From NCBI RefSeq assembly GCF_910584465.1, contig NZ_CAJUBK010000037.1, positions 1 to 24,693 of the forward strand: DNA of 24,693 nucleotides. Direction: 5' to 3'. Each line of letters starts with the position of its first letter. The stretch's first letter is position 1. Under the pieces are notes generated by a model that was not told the origin of the DNA, searched no databases, and worked only from the letters and a program-made list of their open reading frames with translations. The position numbers and the translations under genes are program-made. This stretch comes from an uncultured Oscillibacter sp. Lineage in GTDB: Bacteria > Bacillota > Clostridia > Oscillospirales > Oscillospiraceae. Of this stretch, positions 14,836-23,341 are shown in pieces.

Positions 14836-14856
14836 GTCCGGAGCGGCGCTCCGGAC
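14836..14856 (+). repeat. Hairpin in the leader of the binding-protein gene
   Basis: GTCCGGAGC (14836-14844) pairs perfectly with GCTCCGGAC (14848-14856) around a three-base loop, about 20 bases before the AGGAGG ribosome binding site. No T-run follows, so it is not a terminator. It could tune translation or mRNA stability. Confidence 0.45.
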
Positions 14857-14889
14857 CGCGGTCCTCACGATCTTAGGAGGCGAAGACAG

Positions 14890-15882
14890 ATGGTCTCGAA
14901 CGAACGCCGGTCCCCCCGCATACCGCCGTCCGCAGGCGGATGCGCCCGGGGCGCCGCCCTCCTGGCGGCGCTGCTCGCCCCCCTCCTGCTGCTGTCCGCC
15001 TGCGGGGGGCCGGACCGCCAGGCGGAGGAGGAGCGGTACGTGGTCGGCGTGGTGACGAAGTCCGGTTCCAGCGAATACTGGATGACCCTGCGCCGGGGGA
15101 TGGAGACGGCGGCGGCGGAGCTGGGGATGGACCTCATCATCCTCTCCCCGGATTCCGAGGCCCGAGCGGACGTCCAGGCCAAAATGGCCCAGGCCCTGGT
15201 CGAGCGGGACGTGGACGCCATCGCGGTCTCCCCCATCGATTCCTACAGCCGCCCCGGATACTTCGACACGGCGGCGGGGAAGGGCATCCCCGTCATCTCC
15301 TACGACACCGGCTTCGCGGAGCTGGACGTCCCCTACATCGGGATCGACAACCGGAAGGCGGGCGACGCCCTGGCGGGGCACCTGGCGGAGGCCCTGGGCC
15401 ACGAGGGAGAGGTCGGCGTCGTCACCGGCGGCCTGGAACAGCTGAGCCACCGCCAGCGCATGGAGGGCTTCATCGCCCGCATGGAGGACGAGCCCGGGAT
15501 GAAGGTCGTCTTCGTGGAGAGCGGGTACAGCAACCTCCAGATGTCCGAGAGGAAGATCCGCCGGATCCGGGCGGCCCACCCCCTGATCGAGGGGATCGCG
15601 GCCACCAGCGCGGTGACCGCCCTGGGCATCGCCGAGGGCCTGGAGGACGACGCGGTCAAGATCGTCTCCATCGACATCCAGAAGGACGCGCTGGAGGCCG
15701 TCCAGGACGGCAGGATCGCCGCCCTGATCGCCCAGTCCGGCTATGAGATCGGCTACCGCACGATCCAATACATCGACCGCCTCCGCTCCGGGACCGCGGA
15801 GCCTTCCGGCGAGATCCTGGACGCGGGCGTCTTGACGGCGGAGAACGTGGGGGACTATATGGAGAGGGAATATCAGGAATGA
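14890..15882 (+). CDS. Sugar-binding lipoprotein (periplasmic binding protein, RbsB/LacI-like), probable sensor subunit
   Basis: The 330-residue protein has a lipoprotein signal: a hydrophobic stretch at residues 21-36 and a lipobox LSAC with the lipidated Cys38. The mature part starts ERYVVGVVTKSGSSEYWMTL and has features of the type I periplasmic binding fold used for sugars: DVDAIAVSPID, KGIPVISYDTGF, VPYIGIDNRKAG, VGVVTGG and VSIDIQKDALEAV. The start ATG has AGGAGG nine bases upstream. Its stop overlaps the kinase start (ATGA), so the two are translationally coupled. No ABC ATPase or permease gene is nearby. In Clostridium beijerinckii a xylose-binding protein of this kind (XylFII) works with a LytS-type kinase, so this one is likely a ligand-sensing partner of the kinase. 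The ligand is unknown. Confidence 0.88.
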   Translation: MVSNERRSPRIPPSAGGCARGAALLAALLAPLLLLSACGGPDRQAEEERYVVGVVTKSGSSEYWMTLRRGMETAAAELGMDLIILSPDSEARADVQAKMAQALVERDVDAIAVSPIDSYSRPGYFDTAAGKGIPVISYDTGFAELDVPYIGIDNRKAGDALAGHLAEALGHEGEVGVVTGGLEQLSHRQRMEGFIARMEDEPGMKVVFVESGYSNLQMSERKIRRIRAAHPLIEGIAATSAVTALGIAEGLEDDAVKIVSIDIQKDALEAVQDGRIAALIAQSGYEIGYRTIQYIDRLRSGTAEPSGEILDAGVLTAENVGDYMEREYQE

Positions 15883-17585
15883 GGAGCATCCGAAGCAAGG
15901 TATTCGCGGCGATCTTACTGACCACCCTGACCACGGCCCTGGCGGTGACCCTCTTCTCCTACCGCAGGTCCGCCGGGATGATCGAGGAGGACTATACCGC
16001 CGCCCTGGGCCAGGAGACCGCGCGGACGGCCGAGACCATCGACCGGATGTTCCTGGGGGCCTATCACACCCATATCCACGCCGCCTGTGACCCCTCGCTG
16101 CGGGAGGCGCTCCTCGCCTATCTGGCGGAGGGCGACGAGGGGCGGCTGGAGGGGTGCGCGGAGATCCTGCGGACGTTCTGCCGCCAGGACGCCTCCATCA
16201 GCTCGCTGTACCTCCTGATACCGGAGGCCGGGGTCCTGGTCACGTCGGAGGACTACCCCGTCTACAAAAAGGGCGTCCCGGCGGAGGACATGGCCCCGGC
16301 GGTCCGTCTGGCGGAGTCCGCCGGCGGGCCGGCCCTCCTGCGGGACGCCGTCCACCACGCCCCCGATGTGGTCAGCTTTTCCGAGGCCGTGGAGGATGAG
16401 GCCGGGACCGCGAGAGGATACCTCCTCTCGAACATCAAGGAGCGGACCTTATACTTCGATTACATCGCGCGGCTCGGCAGCGGCGCGGTCCGGGAGGCGG
16501 TGCTGCTGGACCGGGACGGCCGGACCGTCACCTCCCTGGGGCAGGCGGGCTCCGCGGCCTATGAGGCCTGGCTCTCCCGGGGCGGCGGCGCCGGGGCGGA
16601 CGGGGACTATCTCTACAGCTTCGAAAAAGCGCCCTTCTCCCAGTGCGGCCTCCTGCTCATCGCGGAAAAGGGCGCGGTGCTGGACGCCCTGCGCCAGACC
16701 CGCCGGGACTACGCCGTGATACTGGCGGTCTTCCTCCTGCTGTCCCTGATCCCCGCCATGTACCTGACCGGCGCGATCTACCGCCCCCTGGGCAGGCTCA
16801 CCGACGCCATCCGGGAGGTCTCCGCCGGGGATCTGGAGACCCGGATCGACATCGCCTCCGGTGACGAGACCGAGGTCCTGGCCAGGGAGTTCAACCAGAT
16901 GCTGGGGAAGCTGGAGGAGCTGATCGGGCAGCTCCTGGAGGAGGAGCAGCGGAAGAAGGACGCGGAGCTGGAGGCCCTCCAATACCAGATCACGCCGCAC
17001 TTCATGTACAACACGCTGAACGCCATCAAGTGCTCGGCACTGCTGAAGGGCGAGCGGGAGCTGGGCGGCACGATCGAGGACTTCATCGAGCTGCTCCAGG
17101 CCTGCGCCAGCAAGAAGGGCGCGTTCCTGACCGTGGCGGAGGACATCCATATCCTGGAGCGTTACATCCGCCTCCAGGAGTTCCGGTACGACGGGCAGTT
17201 CTCCATCCGCTACGAGATCGCCCCGGAGGCCCGGGACTGCCTGGTGCCCAGGCTGGTCCTCCAGCCCCTGGTGGAGAACGCCCTGCTCCACGGCCTGGAC
17301 ATGAAGGCCCGGGACGGGGAGCTGACGATCCGCGCCGAGACGGCGGACGGCATCCTCTACCTGCGCGTCCAGGACAACGGGCGGGGCATGACCCCGGAGC
17401 AGATCGACCGCCTCCTGCACAGCGAGGTCCGCAAGACCCGGGGCCTGACCGCCGTCGGCGTGCCCAACGTGCGGGACCGGCTGGCGCTGTACTACGGGGA
17501 CCGGGCGGGGCTCCGCTATGAGAGCGGCGAAACGGGGACGGCGGCGGTGATCCACCTGCCGGCCGTCCCGGAAGGAGAGCGGTGA
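15879..17585 (+). CDS. Sensor histidine kinase, YesM/LytS type
   Basis: The 568-residue membrane protein has TM1 at about residues 8-28, an extracellular sensor region of about 250 residues, TM2 at about 278-298, a HAMP domain (YRPLGRLTDAIREVSAGDLE onward, about 299-352), a His_kinase segment LQYQITPHFMYNTLNAIK with the phosphoacceptor His374, and a HATPase domain with N-box LQPLVENALLHGL (Asn467) and G-box VQDNGRGM (near 500). The PHFMYN motif replaces the more common PHFLYN. The start overlaps the lipoprotein stop by four bases, and the response regulator start overlaps this stop. Such kinases pair with YesN-type regulators and often control carbohydrate transport. Here the lipoprotein probably presents the ligand to the sensor region. 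Confidence 0.93.
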   Translation: MRSIRSKVFAAILLTTLTTALAVTLFSYRRSAGMIEEDYTAALGQETARTAETIDRMFLGAYHTHIHAACDPSLREALLAYLAEGDEGRLEGCAEILRTFCRQDASISSLYLLIPEAGVLVTSEDYPVYKKGVPAEDMAPAVRLAESAGGPALLRDAVHHAPDVVSFSEAVEDEAGTARGYLLSNIKERTLYFDYIARLGSGAVREAVLLDRDGRTVTSLGQAGSAAYEAWLSRGGGAGADGDYLYSFEKAPFSQCGLLLIAEKGAVLDALRQTRRDYAVILAVFLLLSLIPAMYLTGAIYRPLGRLTDAIREVSAGDLETRIDIASGDETEVLAREFNQMLGKLEELIGQLLEEEQRKKDAELEALQYQITPHFMYNTLNAIKCSALLKGERELGGTIEDFIELLQACASKKGAFLTVAEDIHILERYIRLQEFRYDGQFSIRYEIAPEARDCLVPRLVLQPLVENALLHGLDMKARDGELTIRAETADGILYLRVQDNGRGMTPEQIDRLLHSEVRKTRGLTAVGVPNVRDRLALYYGDRAGLRYESGETGTAAVIHLPAVPEGER

Positions 17586-19174
17586 GGCGCATGAAAAGGA
17601 CCATGATCGTCGACGACGACCACCTGGTGCGGAGCTATCTGAAGATCCTCCCCTCCTGGGAGCAGGCCGGCTTCCAGATCGTGGCCGACGCGCGGGACGG
17701 GGAGGAGGCCCTCAGCATCTTGGAGGGCACGGAGATCGACCTGCTGGTCACCGACGTCTCCATGCCCCTGCTGAACGGGATCGAGCTGATCCGCAGGATC
17801 CGCCAGGCGGACCGGCAGATCTACATCATCGCGCTGAGCTGCCACGACGAGTTCGGCTACGTGAAGGACGCTTTGAAGGAAGGGGCCGACGACTATGTCC
17901 TGAAAAACACCCTGAACGAGGATTCCCTCCGCCAGCTCCTGGAGTCGGCGGCCCGGGAGATGGAGGAGCGGGCCCGGCGGCACGAGGAGCGCACCCGGGT
18001 CCAGCGGCTGGCCCGGGCGGGGGACCACCAGATGAAATACGCGTATTTCAGCCGGGTCGTCGGAGAGGCCATGGCCCCGGACGAACAGGAGCGGGAGCGG
18101 CGGCGGGCCGGGCTCCGCGCGCCCTTCCGGAACTGCGGGGCGGTGTGCATGCGTCTGGAAGCCTGGGAGGGCGAGCCGGGGAGCACGCCCCACCCCGGGC
18201 GGCGGCGGTACTGCCAGGACTTCCTGCGCCGCCTGCCGGAGGCCCCGGCGGGCCCCCTCGCGGACGGCGGTGGCCGCTTCGAGATCGTATACTGGGGGAA
18301 GGGCCTGTTTTACGGCTTCCTGGACCTGTCCGACCTCCGGGACGGCAGCGCCATGCGGCAGGAGCTGGGCCGGGCGGCGCTGGCCTGCGCCAATGTCTGC
18401 GGCGCCGAGCCCTATCCCTTCGCCATCGGCGTCAGCAGTCCCTGCATCGGCGGGGACGCTGTCCGGACCGCTTACCGGCAGGTGAACGAACTGATGAAGC
18501 TCCACTTCTACGAGCGGCGCGAGGTCTTGTACTATGACGCCGGCAGGAAGACCGGCGCCCGGATCCCGGCGGAGGCCGGGGCCCTGCTGGCGGACGCCGA
18601 GGGATACCGGCGGCGGGAGGACCCGGAGGGCTTCCTGGCCGCCTGCATGGAGGCCGCGGAGAGCTTCCGGCGGGAGCTGGTGGACGAGCGCCTGGTCCGG
18701 CAGTGGCTCCGGGAGCTGGAACAGCGGATGGGCCTCTCCCCGGAGGAGGGCCCGGGGCCCCTGTCCAGCATGGAGGCGGTCCGGCAGCGGCTGGAGGCGG
18801 ACGCCCGGCGGCTGTACAAGGGCCGGGGCGATCCCATCCCCGAGGGCGTCAGCCGGACGGTGAGCGCCGCGGCGGAGTTCGCCAGGAGCCGCTATAAAGA
18901 GCCCATCGGCCTGACGGAGGCCGCCCAGGCGGCGGGGGTCAACCCCACTTACCTGAGCTATCTCTTCCGGAAGGAGATGGGCATCGGGTTCTCCAATTTC
19001 CTGCTGAACCAGCGGATCGAATGCGCCATGGCGCTGCTGCGGGGGACCAACCTGAAGGTCCGGGAGGCGGCGGAGCGCTCCGGCTTCCACGATTACCACT
19101 ACTTCGCCAAGGCGTTCAAAAAGATCAACGGCCTCAGTCCGGCGGAATACCGGAAGAAGGCGGCAGAGGACTGA
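17582..19174 (+). CDS. Response regulator, YesN type (receiver plus AraC-family DNA-binding domain)
   Basis: The 530-residue protein has an N-terminal receiver domain: acidic pocket VDDDH (residues 10-14), phosphoacceptor Asp58 in LLVTDVSMPLLNG, and Lys108 in DYVLKNTL. A linker of about 300 residues follows, as in other YesN proteins. The C-terminal AraC-type domain (about 430-530) has two helix-turn-helix units: LTEAAQAAGVNPTYLSYLFR and VREAAERSGFHDYHYFAKAF, then the closing GLSPAEYRKK. The start is uncertain. GTG at 17582 overlaps the kinase stop and has AAGGAG four bases upstream; ATG at 17591 also gives a normal receiver N terminus. Likely targets are the downstream symporter and perhaps the convergent glycan operon. 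Confidence 0.93.
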   Translation: MRRMKRTMIVDDDHLVRSYLKILPSWEQAGFQIVADARDGEEALSILEGTEIDLLVTDVSMPLLNGIELIRRIRQADRQIYIIALSCHDEFGYVKDALKEGADDYVLKNTLNEDSLRQLLESAAREMEERARRHEERTRVQRLARAGDHQMKYAYFSRVVGEAMAPDEQERERRRAGLRAPFRNCGAVCMRLEAWEGEPGSTPHPGRRRYCQDFLRRLPEAPAGPLADGGGRFEIVYWGKGLFYGFLDLSDLRDGSAMRQELGRAALACANVCGAEPYPFAIGVSSPCIGGDAVRTAYRQVNELMKLHFYERREVLYYDAGRKTGARIPAEAGALLADAEGYRRREDPEGFLAACMEAAESFRRELVDERLVRQWLRELEQRMGLSPEEGPGPLSSMEAVRQRLEADARRLYKGRGDPIPEGVSRTVSAAAEFARSRYKEPIGLTEAAQAAGVNPTYLSYLFRKEMGIGFSNFLLNQRIECAMALLRGTNLKVREAAERSGFHDYHYFAKAFKKINGLSPAEYRKKAAED

Positions 19175-19204
19175 CGTCCCGGACGGGACGCCGGTCCTCT
19201 TTTT
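19165..19204 (+). terminator. Rho-independent terminator overlapping the regulator's stop codon
   Basis: AGAGGAC (19165-19171) pairs with GTCCTCT (19194-19200), and inside it CGTCCC (19175-19180) pairs with GGGACG (19185-19190) around a four-base loop. TTTTT follows (19200-19204). The TGA stop lies in an internal bulge of the stem. It ends the lipoprotein-kinase-regulator operon, so the symporter beyond should have its own promoter. Confidence 0.85.
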
Positions 19205-19320
19205 CACGCCTAAAGATAAGACACAAAAAAACGGCCGCGGAGGCGCCGGACGGGCCTCCCGCTAAAGAAAATGCCCCCAAACCTAAAAAAAGGCCAACCC
19301 TCCCCGCCCGCCTCTCCTTG

Positions 19321-19326
19321 TATAAT
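19321..19326 (+). promoter_or_regulatory. -10 box of the SGLT-like symporter gene, no evident -35
   Basis: A perfect TATAAT lies 78 bases upstream of the symporter ATG, beyond the terminator of the regulator operon. At the 17-base spacing the -35 position reads CCCTCC, which is far from consensus. This fits an activator-dependent promoter. The upstream YesN/AraC-type regulator is the obvious candidate, though no binding site is recognised. Confidence 0.5.
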
Positions 19327-19404
19327 ATCACTAGATGGAAGATCTGACCGAGGGCCACATATAGAGGGAATGTGGGAAACAAAGAAACGAAAGGGGTCCC
19401 AAGC

Positions 19405-21042
19405 ATGCTGCTGACTGTCATCGAATTCGTAGGGTTCACCGTACTCGTCGCGGTCCTCTCCTGGTGGAAGACCAAGGATGAGGACCTGTCGTCCAAGGAG
19501 GGCTATTTCCTGGCGGGCCGGGGGCTCCCGGGCATCGTCATCGCCGGCTCCCTGATGATGACCAACCTGTCGGCGGAGCAATTGGTCGGCACCAACGGCC
19601 AGGCGTTCTCCGGCTCCATGAGTTCCATGGCCTGGGAGGCCACCTCCGGCTTCGCCCTGCTGGTGCTGGCCTTCGTCATCCTGCCCCGGTTCCTGAAGGG
19701 CGGCATCGCCACCATCCCCCAGTTCTACCAGATGCGCTACGATACCTTCACCATGCGCATGTTCTCCTGCATGTTCCTGATCGCCTACGTGGTCACCATG
19801 CTCCCCACGATCCTCTACTCCGGCTCCGTGGCCCTGGCGAAGATCTTCAACATCGAGGAGATGTTCGGCGTCAGCTATTTCTGGGCCATCCTCCTCGTCT
19901 GCTTCTCCACCGGCCTCATCGGCATGGCCTACTCCGTCTTCGGCGGGCTGAAGGCCGTGGCCTATTCCGACACCATCAACGGCGTGGGGCTGATCATCGG
20001 CGGCTTCGCCGTGCCCATCCTGGGCATCTTCGCCCTGGGCCGGCTGGGCGGGGGCGGCGGCAGCTTCTCCGAGGGCCTGCACTACCTGCTGACCACCACG
20101 CCGGAGAAGATGAACGCCTGGGCGGAGCCCACCTCCGTGGCCCCTTACGTGCCCTGGCCCCTGCTGTTCACCGGCATGTTCGTCAACAACATGTTCTACT
20201 GGGCCACCAATCAGTCCATCATCCAGCGCTCCCTGGGCGGCCGGGACCTGGCCGAGGCCCAGAAGGGCGCCATCTGGGCGGGCTTCTTCAAGTGCCTGGA
20301 CGTGTTCGTCATCGTGCTCCCCGGCATCATCGCCTATCAGCTGCTCACCGCCCAGGGCGCCATCGACACCTCCGTCGGCTCCGCCGGCGACCAGGCGTAT
20401 CCCCTGCTGGTGATGGAGGTCATGCCCCCCGCCATCATGGGCTTCTTCGCCGCCGTCATGTTCGGCGCGATCTTGTCCTCCTTCAACTCCGTGCTGAACT
20501 CCTCCTCCACCATCTTCGCCCTGGACATCTGGCAGCCCATCTGGGGCAAGGACGCCGACGCGGAGAAGACCGTGAAGATCGGCAAGTACTTCGGACTGAT
20601 CGTGGGCGTCGTCTCCATCTTCATCTCCCCCTTCGTCATGTACTTCGGCACCGGCATCATGAACTTCATCAACGAGTGCTGGGGCTTCTTCTCCATGCCC
20701 ATCCTGCTGGCCGTGCTCTTCGGTCTGCTGAGCAAGAGGGTCTCCCCCATCGCGCCCAAGATCACGGTGCCGGTACATATCGTCCTTTACGGCGCCACCA
20801 AGGTCATCCCCTTCTGCCAGGAGTGGCATTACCTGTACTGGGTCTTCTTCTGCTTCGTGGTGGAGGCCATCATCTACCTGATCTGCATCAAGGCCGCGCC
20901 CCGCAAGACCGACTGGGTGATGCCCGACGCCAAGGTCATGGATATGACCGCCTGGAAGACGGGCAAGTTCTGGGCGGTGGTCAGCGTCGTCGTCATCGTC
21001 GCGATGTACGTCGTCTGCTCTCCCCTGGTGCTCGGCGCCTGA
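19405..21042 (+). CDS. Sodium/sugar symporter (SSS family, SGLT-like)
   Basis: The 545-residue protein has the many hydrophobic segments (about 14) of SGLT-type symporters. Characteristic stretches are EGYFLAGRGLPGIVIAGSLM near residue 30, MTNLSAEQLVGTNGQAF, SMAWEATSG, VFGGLKAVAYSD, FGAILSSFNSVLNSSSTIF and ECWGFFSMPILLAVLFGLLS. These resemble bacterial sodium/galactose and sodium/glucose symporters more than PutP, so this protein is clearly different from the symporter at 11821-13302. The start at 19405 has AAAGGGG eight bases upstream; an in-frame GTG at 19372 lacks a good site. It stands alone behind a terminator, next to the sugar-sensing genes, and converges with the GH112 operon. A sugar substrate is likely, its identity unknown. 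Confidence 0.92.
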   Translation: MLLTVIEFVGFTVLVAVLSWWKTKDEDLSSKEGYFLAGRGLPGIVIAGSLMMTNLSAEQLVGTNGQAFSGSMSSMAWEATSGFALLVLAFVILPRFLKGGIATIPQFYQMRYDTFTMRMFSCMFLIAYVVTMLPTILYSGSVALAKIFNIEEMFGVSYFWAILLVCFSTGLIGMAYSVFGGLKAVAYSDTINGVGLIIGGFAVPILGIFALGRLGGGGGSFSEGLHYLLTTTPEKMNAWAEPTSVAPYVPWPLLFTGMFVNNMFYWATNQSIIQRSLGGRDLAEAQKGAIWAGFFKCLDVFVIVLPGIIAYQLLTAQGAIDTSVGSAGDQAYPLLVMEVMPPAIMGFFAAVMFGAILSSFNSVLNSSSTIFALDIWQPIWGKDADAEKTVKIGKYFGLIVGVVSIFISPFVMYFGTGIMNFINECWGFFSMPILLAVLFGLLSKRVSPIAPKITVPVHIVLYGATKVIPFCQEWHYLYWVFFCFVVEAIIYLICIKAAPRKTDWVMPDAKVMDMTAWKTGKFWAVVSVVVIVAMYVVCSPLVLGA

Positions 21043-21086
21043 GGCTTGCCCGGGGGCGGGCCCCCGCCGCGCGCTCCCCGGCACGA

Positions 21087-21148
21087 AAAATGGCCCTGCC
21101 CGGTCCCGCGAGTCCCATGGACTCGTTCGGACCGGGCAGGGCCTTCGT
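21087..21148 (-). terminator. Large convergent terminator between the symporter and the GH112 operon
   Basis: GGCCCTGCCCGGTCC (21092-21106) pairs perfectly with GGACCGGGCAGGGCC (21129-21143), and an inner CGAGTCC/GGACTCG pair extends the structure. On the minus strand the stem is followed by ATTTTTCG, making an excellent terminator for the leftward GH112 operon. On the plus strand only TTCGTT follows, so it stops the symporter transcript less canonically. It probably serves both. Confidence 0.88.
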
Positions 21149-21162
21149 TGTCCCGTCATCCC

Positions 21163-23331
21163 TCAGATGTCGTACCAGCGGATCTCGTTCGGCTCCAGCT
21201 CCAGGGAGAAGCTGGACCCGTCCCCCCGGTATACGGCGGCGGACTGGGGCTCGCAGGTGTCGTTCACCACGCAGAACCTGCCGCTCCCCACATAGGCGTG
21301 GACCTCCACGCAGCAGTTGGACGAGGCCCACTCCGTGAGGCGGCCCTCCCCATGGGAGGCCCACAGGACGGCGCGGTACAGCAGGCGGCTGTTCTCGAGG
21401 GAGTAGGGCAGGCCGGAGAGGTAGACGCTCCGCCCCTGCCCGAAGGCGTTCACCGCCAGCTGGACCTCCCGGTCCCGCTGGATCAGGACCTCCGCGCCCT
21501 CCAGGGCGTAGACGTTCCGCTGTCCCTCGCCGAAGTCCACCGGGGCGGCGGCGTCCGCCAGGATGAAATGCCCCGGGTGCTCGTCCCAGTTGTATTTGTC
21601 ATAGCCCAGCGTGAAGCCGGTCTCCTCCTCTACGCCCAGCACCTGGGCCAGCTGGAAGTACCGCCCCTGATACTGGTGCCCGGAGGGCTCGCCCACGCCG
21701 ATCAGGCCGCCGCCCTCCCAGACGAAGCGCTTCACCGCGGAGGAGATCTCCGGATCCTCCCAGACCGCGCCGCCGGTGTGGGCGGTGTCGCCGCCGCCGA
21801 TGTTCAGCAGGACGTCGACGCCGTCCAGGACATGGGGGTCGGCCTTCAGGTCGTCGAAGCTCAGGAAGCGCACGTCGAAGGGCGCGCCGGACAGGGCCTC
21901 GATCACGCCGGCGTAGGAGTAGTTCTGCTTTTGATACAGCGCGTGATGGACCATGTGGCATCCCCAGGACCTGGCCCGGCCCCAGCAGTTCAGCACCGCC
22001 ACCGTCTTGGCGCACCAGGGCTCCGCCCCGGCGATGCGCTCGTACAGCTCCCGGAACTCTTCGCAGACGGACTCCACATAGTCGATGAACGCCGGGAACC
22101 GGCAGGCCAGCTTCAAATACCCACCGTAGCCGATGCGGTCGATGGGCCTGCGGAGGATGGCCCGGCGGGCCGCCGTCCAGTTCTCCCGGGCCTCCCGGAC
22201 GGGGTCCCCCCCCTCGTGGAAGGTGTCCGGGAAGAAGTAGGGCAGGAAGCGCCCCTCCGTGTACCGCACGCCCGGGATGTCGGAGAGCAGGCGCAGGGTG
22301 GATCCGTTGCCCACGCTGCCCACCACCGCGTCCAGGCCGATGGAGCGGAACTCCTCCAGATAGGGCTCCGTGCCGATCCAGTGGTCCCCCAGGAACATCA
22401 TGGCCTCCTTCCCAAGCGCGTGGGTGAGGTCCACCATCTCCTTCGCCAGGGCGGCCACCTCCCGGCGCTGGAAGGCGCAGAAGTCCTTGTACTCCTTGGA
22501 GGGGGGGCGATACTGATTGTTATAATACCCCTGATCGATCACGAATTCCGGCCGGAACCGGTATCCGGCTTCCCGCTCGAACCGCTCCAGGACGTAGGGC
22601 GAGACGGAGGCGGAGTAGCCGTACCAGTCCACGTACTTCTCCCGCTTCAGCTCGTCGAAGATCAAGGTGAACTGATGGAAGAAGGTGGTATAGCGGATCA
22701 CGTCCACATAGGGGTGCTCCTCGATGAACCGGCGCAGGCGCTCCATGGTGAACGCCCGGGTCTTGGGCTGGCGGACGTCGAAGGTGATCTGATGCTCGAC
22801 CCCCTCCCAGCGGTTCGTCACGGCGTTGTACATGTGGACCGGATCCCAGATGAGATAGGCCAGGAAGCTGACGGTGTAGTCATGGAAGGGCTCCGGGGCG
22901 GGGACCTCCACGCAGCCGCTCCCGGCGTCATAGCGCCAGCGCTCAGGGGGCAGGGGCTGTCCCGTGGTCCGGTCCATGACCTCCCACCAGCGCCGGATGT
23001 CGTCCCGGTCGTTGACCTGCAGCAGTTCGCTGCTGACGCCCTCCAGCAGCGGGATGGACAGCGGCCCCCCCGCCGCCGTGCGGGGCCTGGTCTGCAGGTA
23101 GCACTGCTGGACCTCATCCGGGTTCGCCCTGGCCCAGGCGTTGTCCTTGCGGGTGGTATAGTAAGTGGCGTAGACCTTGGCCCCGGCGGACTTCAGCTCC
23201 TCCGGGAAGTCCGTGCCGTCGCAGTCCCGGATGGCGTCCGCCCCCCAGCGCTCCAGCAGGGCCAGGGTCTCGGGCACCACGTCCACGTCCGTGGGGATGG
23301 TCACCCGTCCTTTGGTTCGTCCTTCGCTCAT
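21163..23331 (-). CDS. 1,3-beta-galactosyl-N-acetylhexosamine phosphorylase (GH112)
   Basis: The 722-residue protein closely follows the bifidobacterial lacto-N-biose phosphorylase as I recall it. Shared stretches are ERWGADAIRDCDGT, HDYTVSFLAYLIWDPVHMYN, TTFFHQFTLIFDELKREK, GRFLPYFFPDTF and GGYLKLA. The catalytic acid is expected at Asp316 in MMFLGDHWIGTEPY, equal to Asp313 of the Bifidobacterium longum enzyme. It splits galacto-N-biose or lacto-N-biose with phosphate into galactose 1-phosphate and N-acetylhexosamine in the cytoplasm. Some GH112 members instead act on galactosyl-rhamnose. The region bifid GCACTVSP reads GYSASVSP here, so acceptor preference may differ. The start at 23331 has GAGGTG six bases upstream; a GTG nine bases earlier is weaker. 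It is last in the operon with ABC permease genes. Confidence 0.93.
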   Translation of the reverse strand: MSEGRTKGRVTIPTDVDVVPETLALLERWGADAIRDCDGTDFPEELKSAGAKVYATYYTTRKDNAWARANPDEVQQCYLQTRPRTAAGGPLSIPLLEGVSSELLQVNDRDDIRRWWEVMDRTTGQPLPPERWRYDAGSGCVEVPAPEPFHDYTVSFLAYLIWDPVHMYNAVTNRWEGVEHQITFDVRQPKTRAFTMERLRRFIEEHPYVDVIRYTTFFHQFTLIFDELKREKYVDWYGYSASVSPYVLERFEREAGYRFRPEFVIDQGYYNNQYRPPSKEYKDFCAFQRREVAALAKEMVDLTHALGKEAMMFLGDHWIGTEPYLEEFRSIGLDAVVGSVGNGSTLRLLSDIPGVRYTEGRFLPYFFPDTFHEGGDPVREARENWTAARRAILRRPIDRIGYGGYLKLACRFPAFIDYVESVCEEFRELYERIAGAEPWCAKTVAVLNCWGRARSWGCHMVHHALYQKQNYSYAGVIEALSGAPFDVRFLSFDDLKADPHVLDGVDVLLNIGGGDTAHTGGAVWEDPEISSAVKRFVWEGGGLIGVGEPSGHQYQGRYFQLAQVLGVEEETGFTLGYDKYNWDEHPGHFILADAAAPVDFGEGQRNVYALEGAEVLIQRDREVQLAVNAFGQGRSVYLSGLPYSLENSRLLYRAVLWASHGEGRLTEWASSNCCVEVHAYVGSGRFCVVNDTCEPQSAAVYRGDGSSFSLELEPNEIRWYDI

Positions 23332-23341
23332 ATCGGGCACC

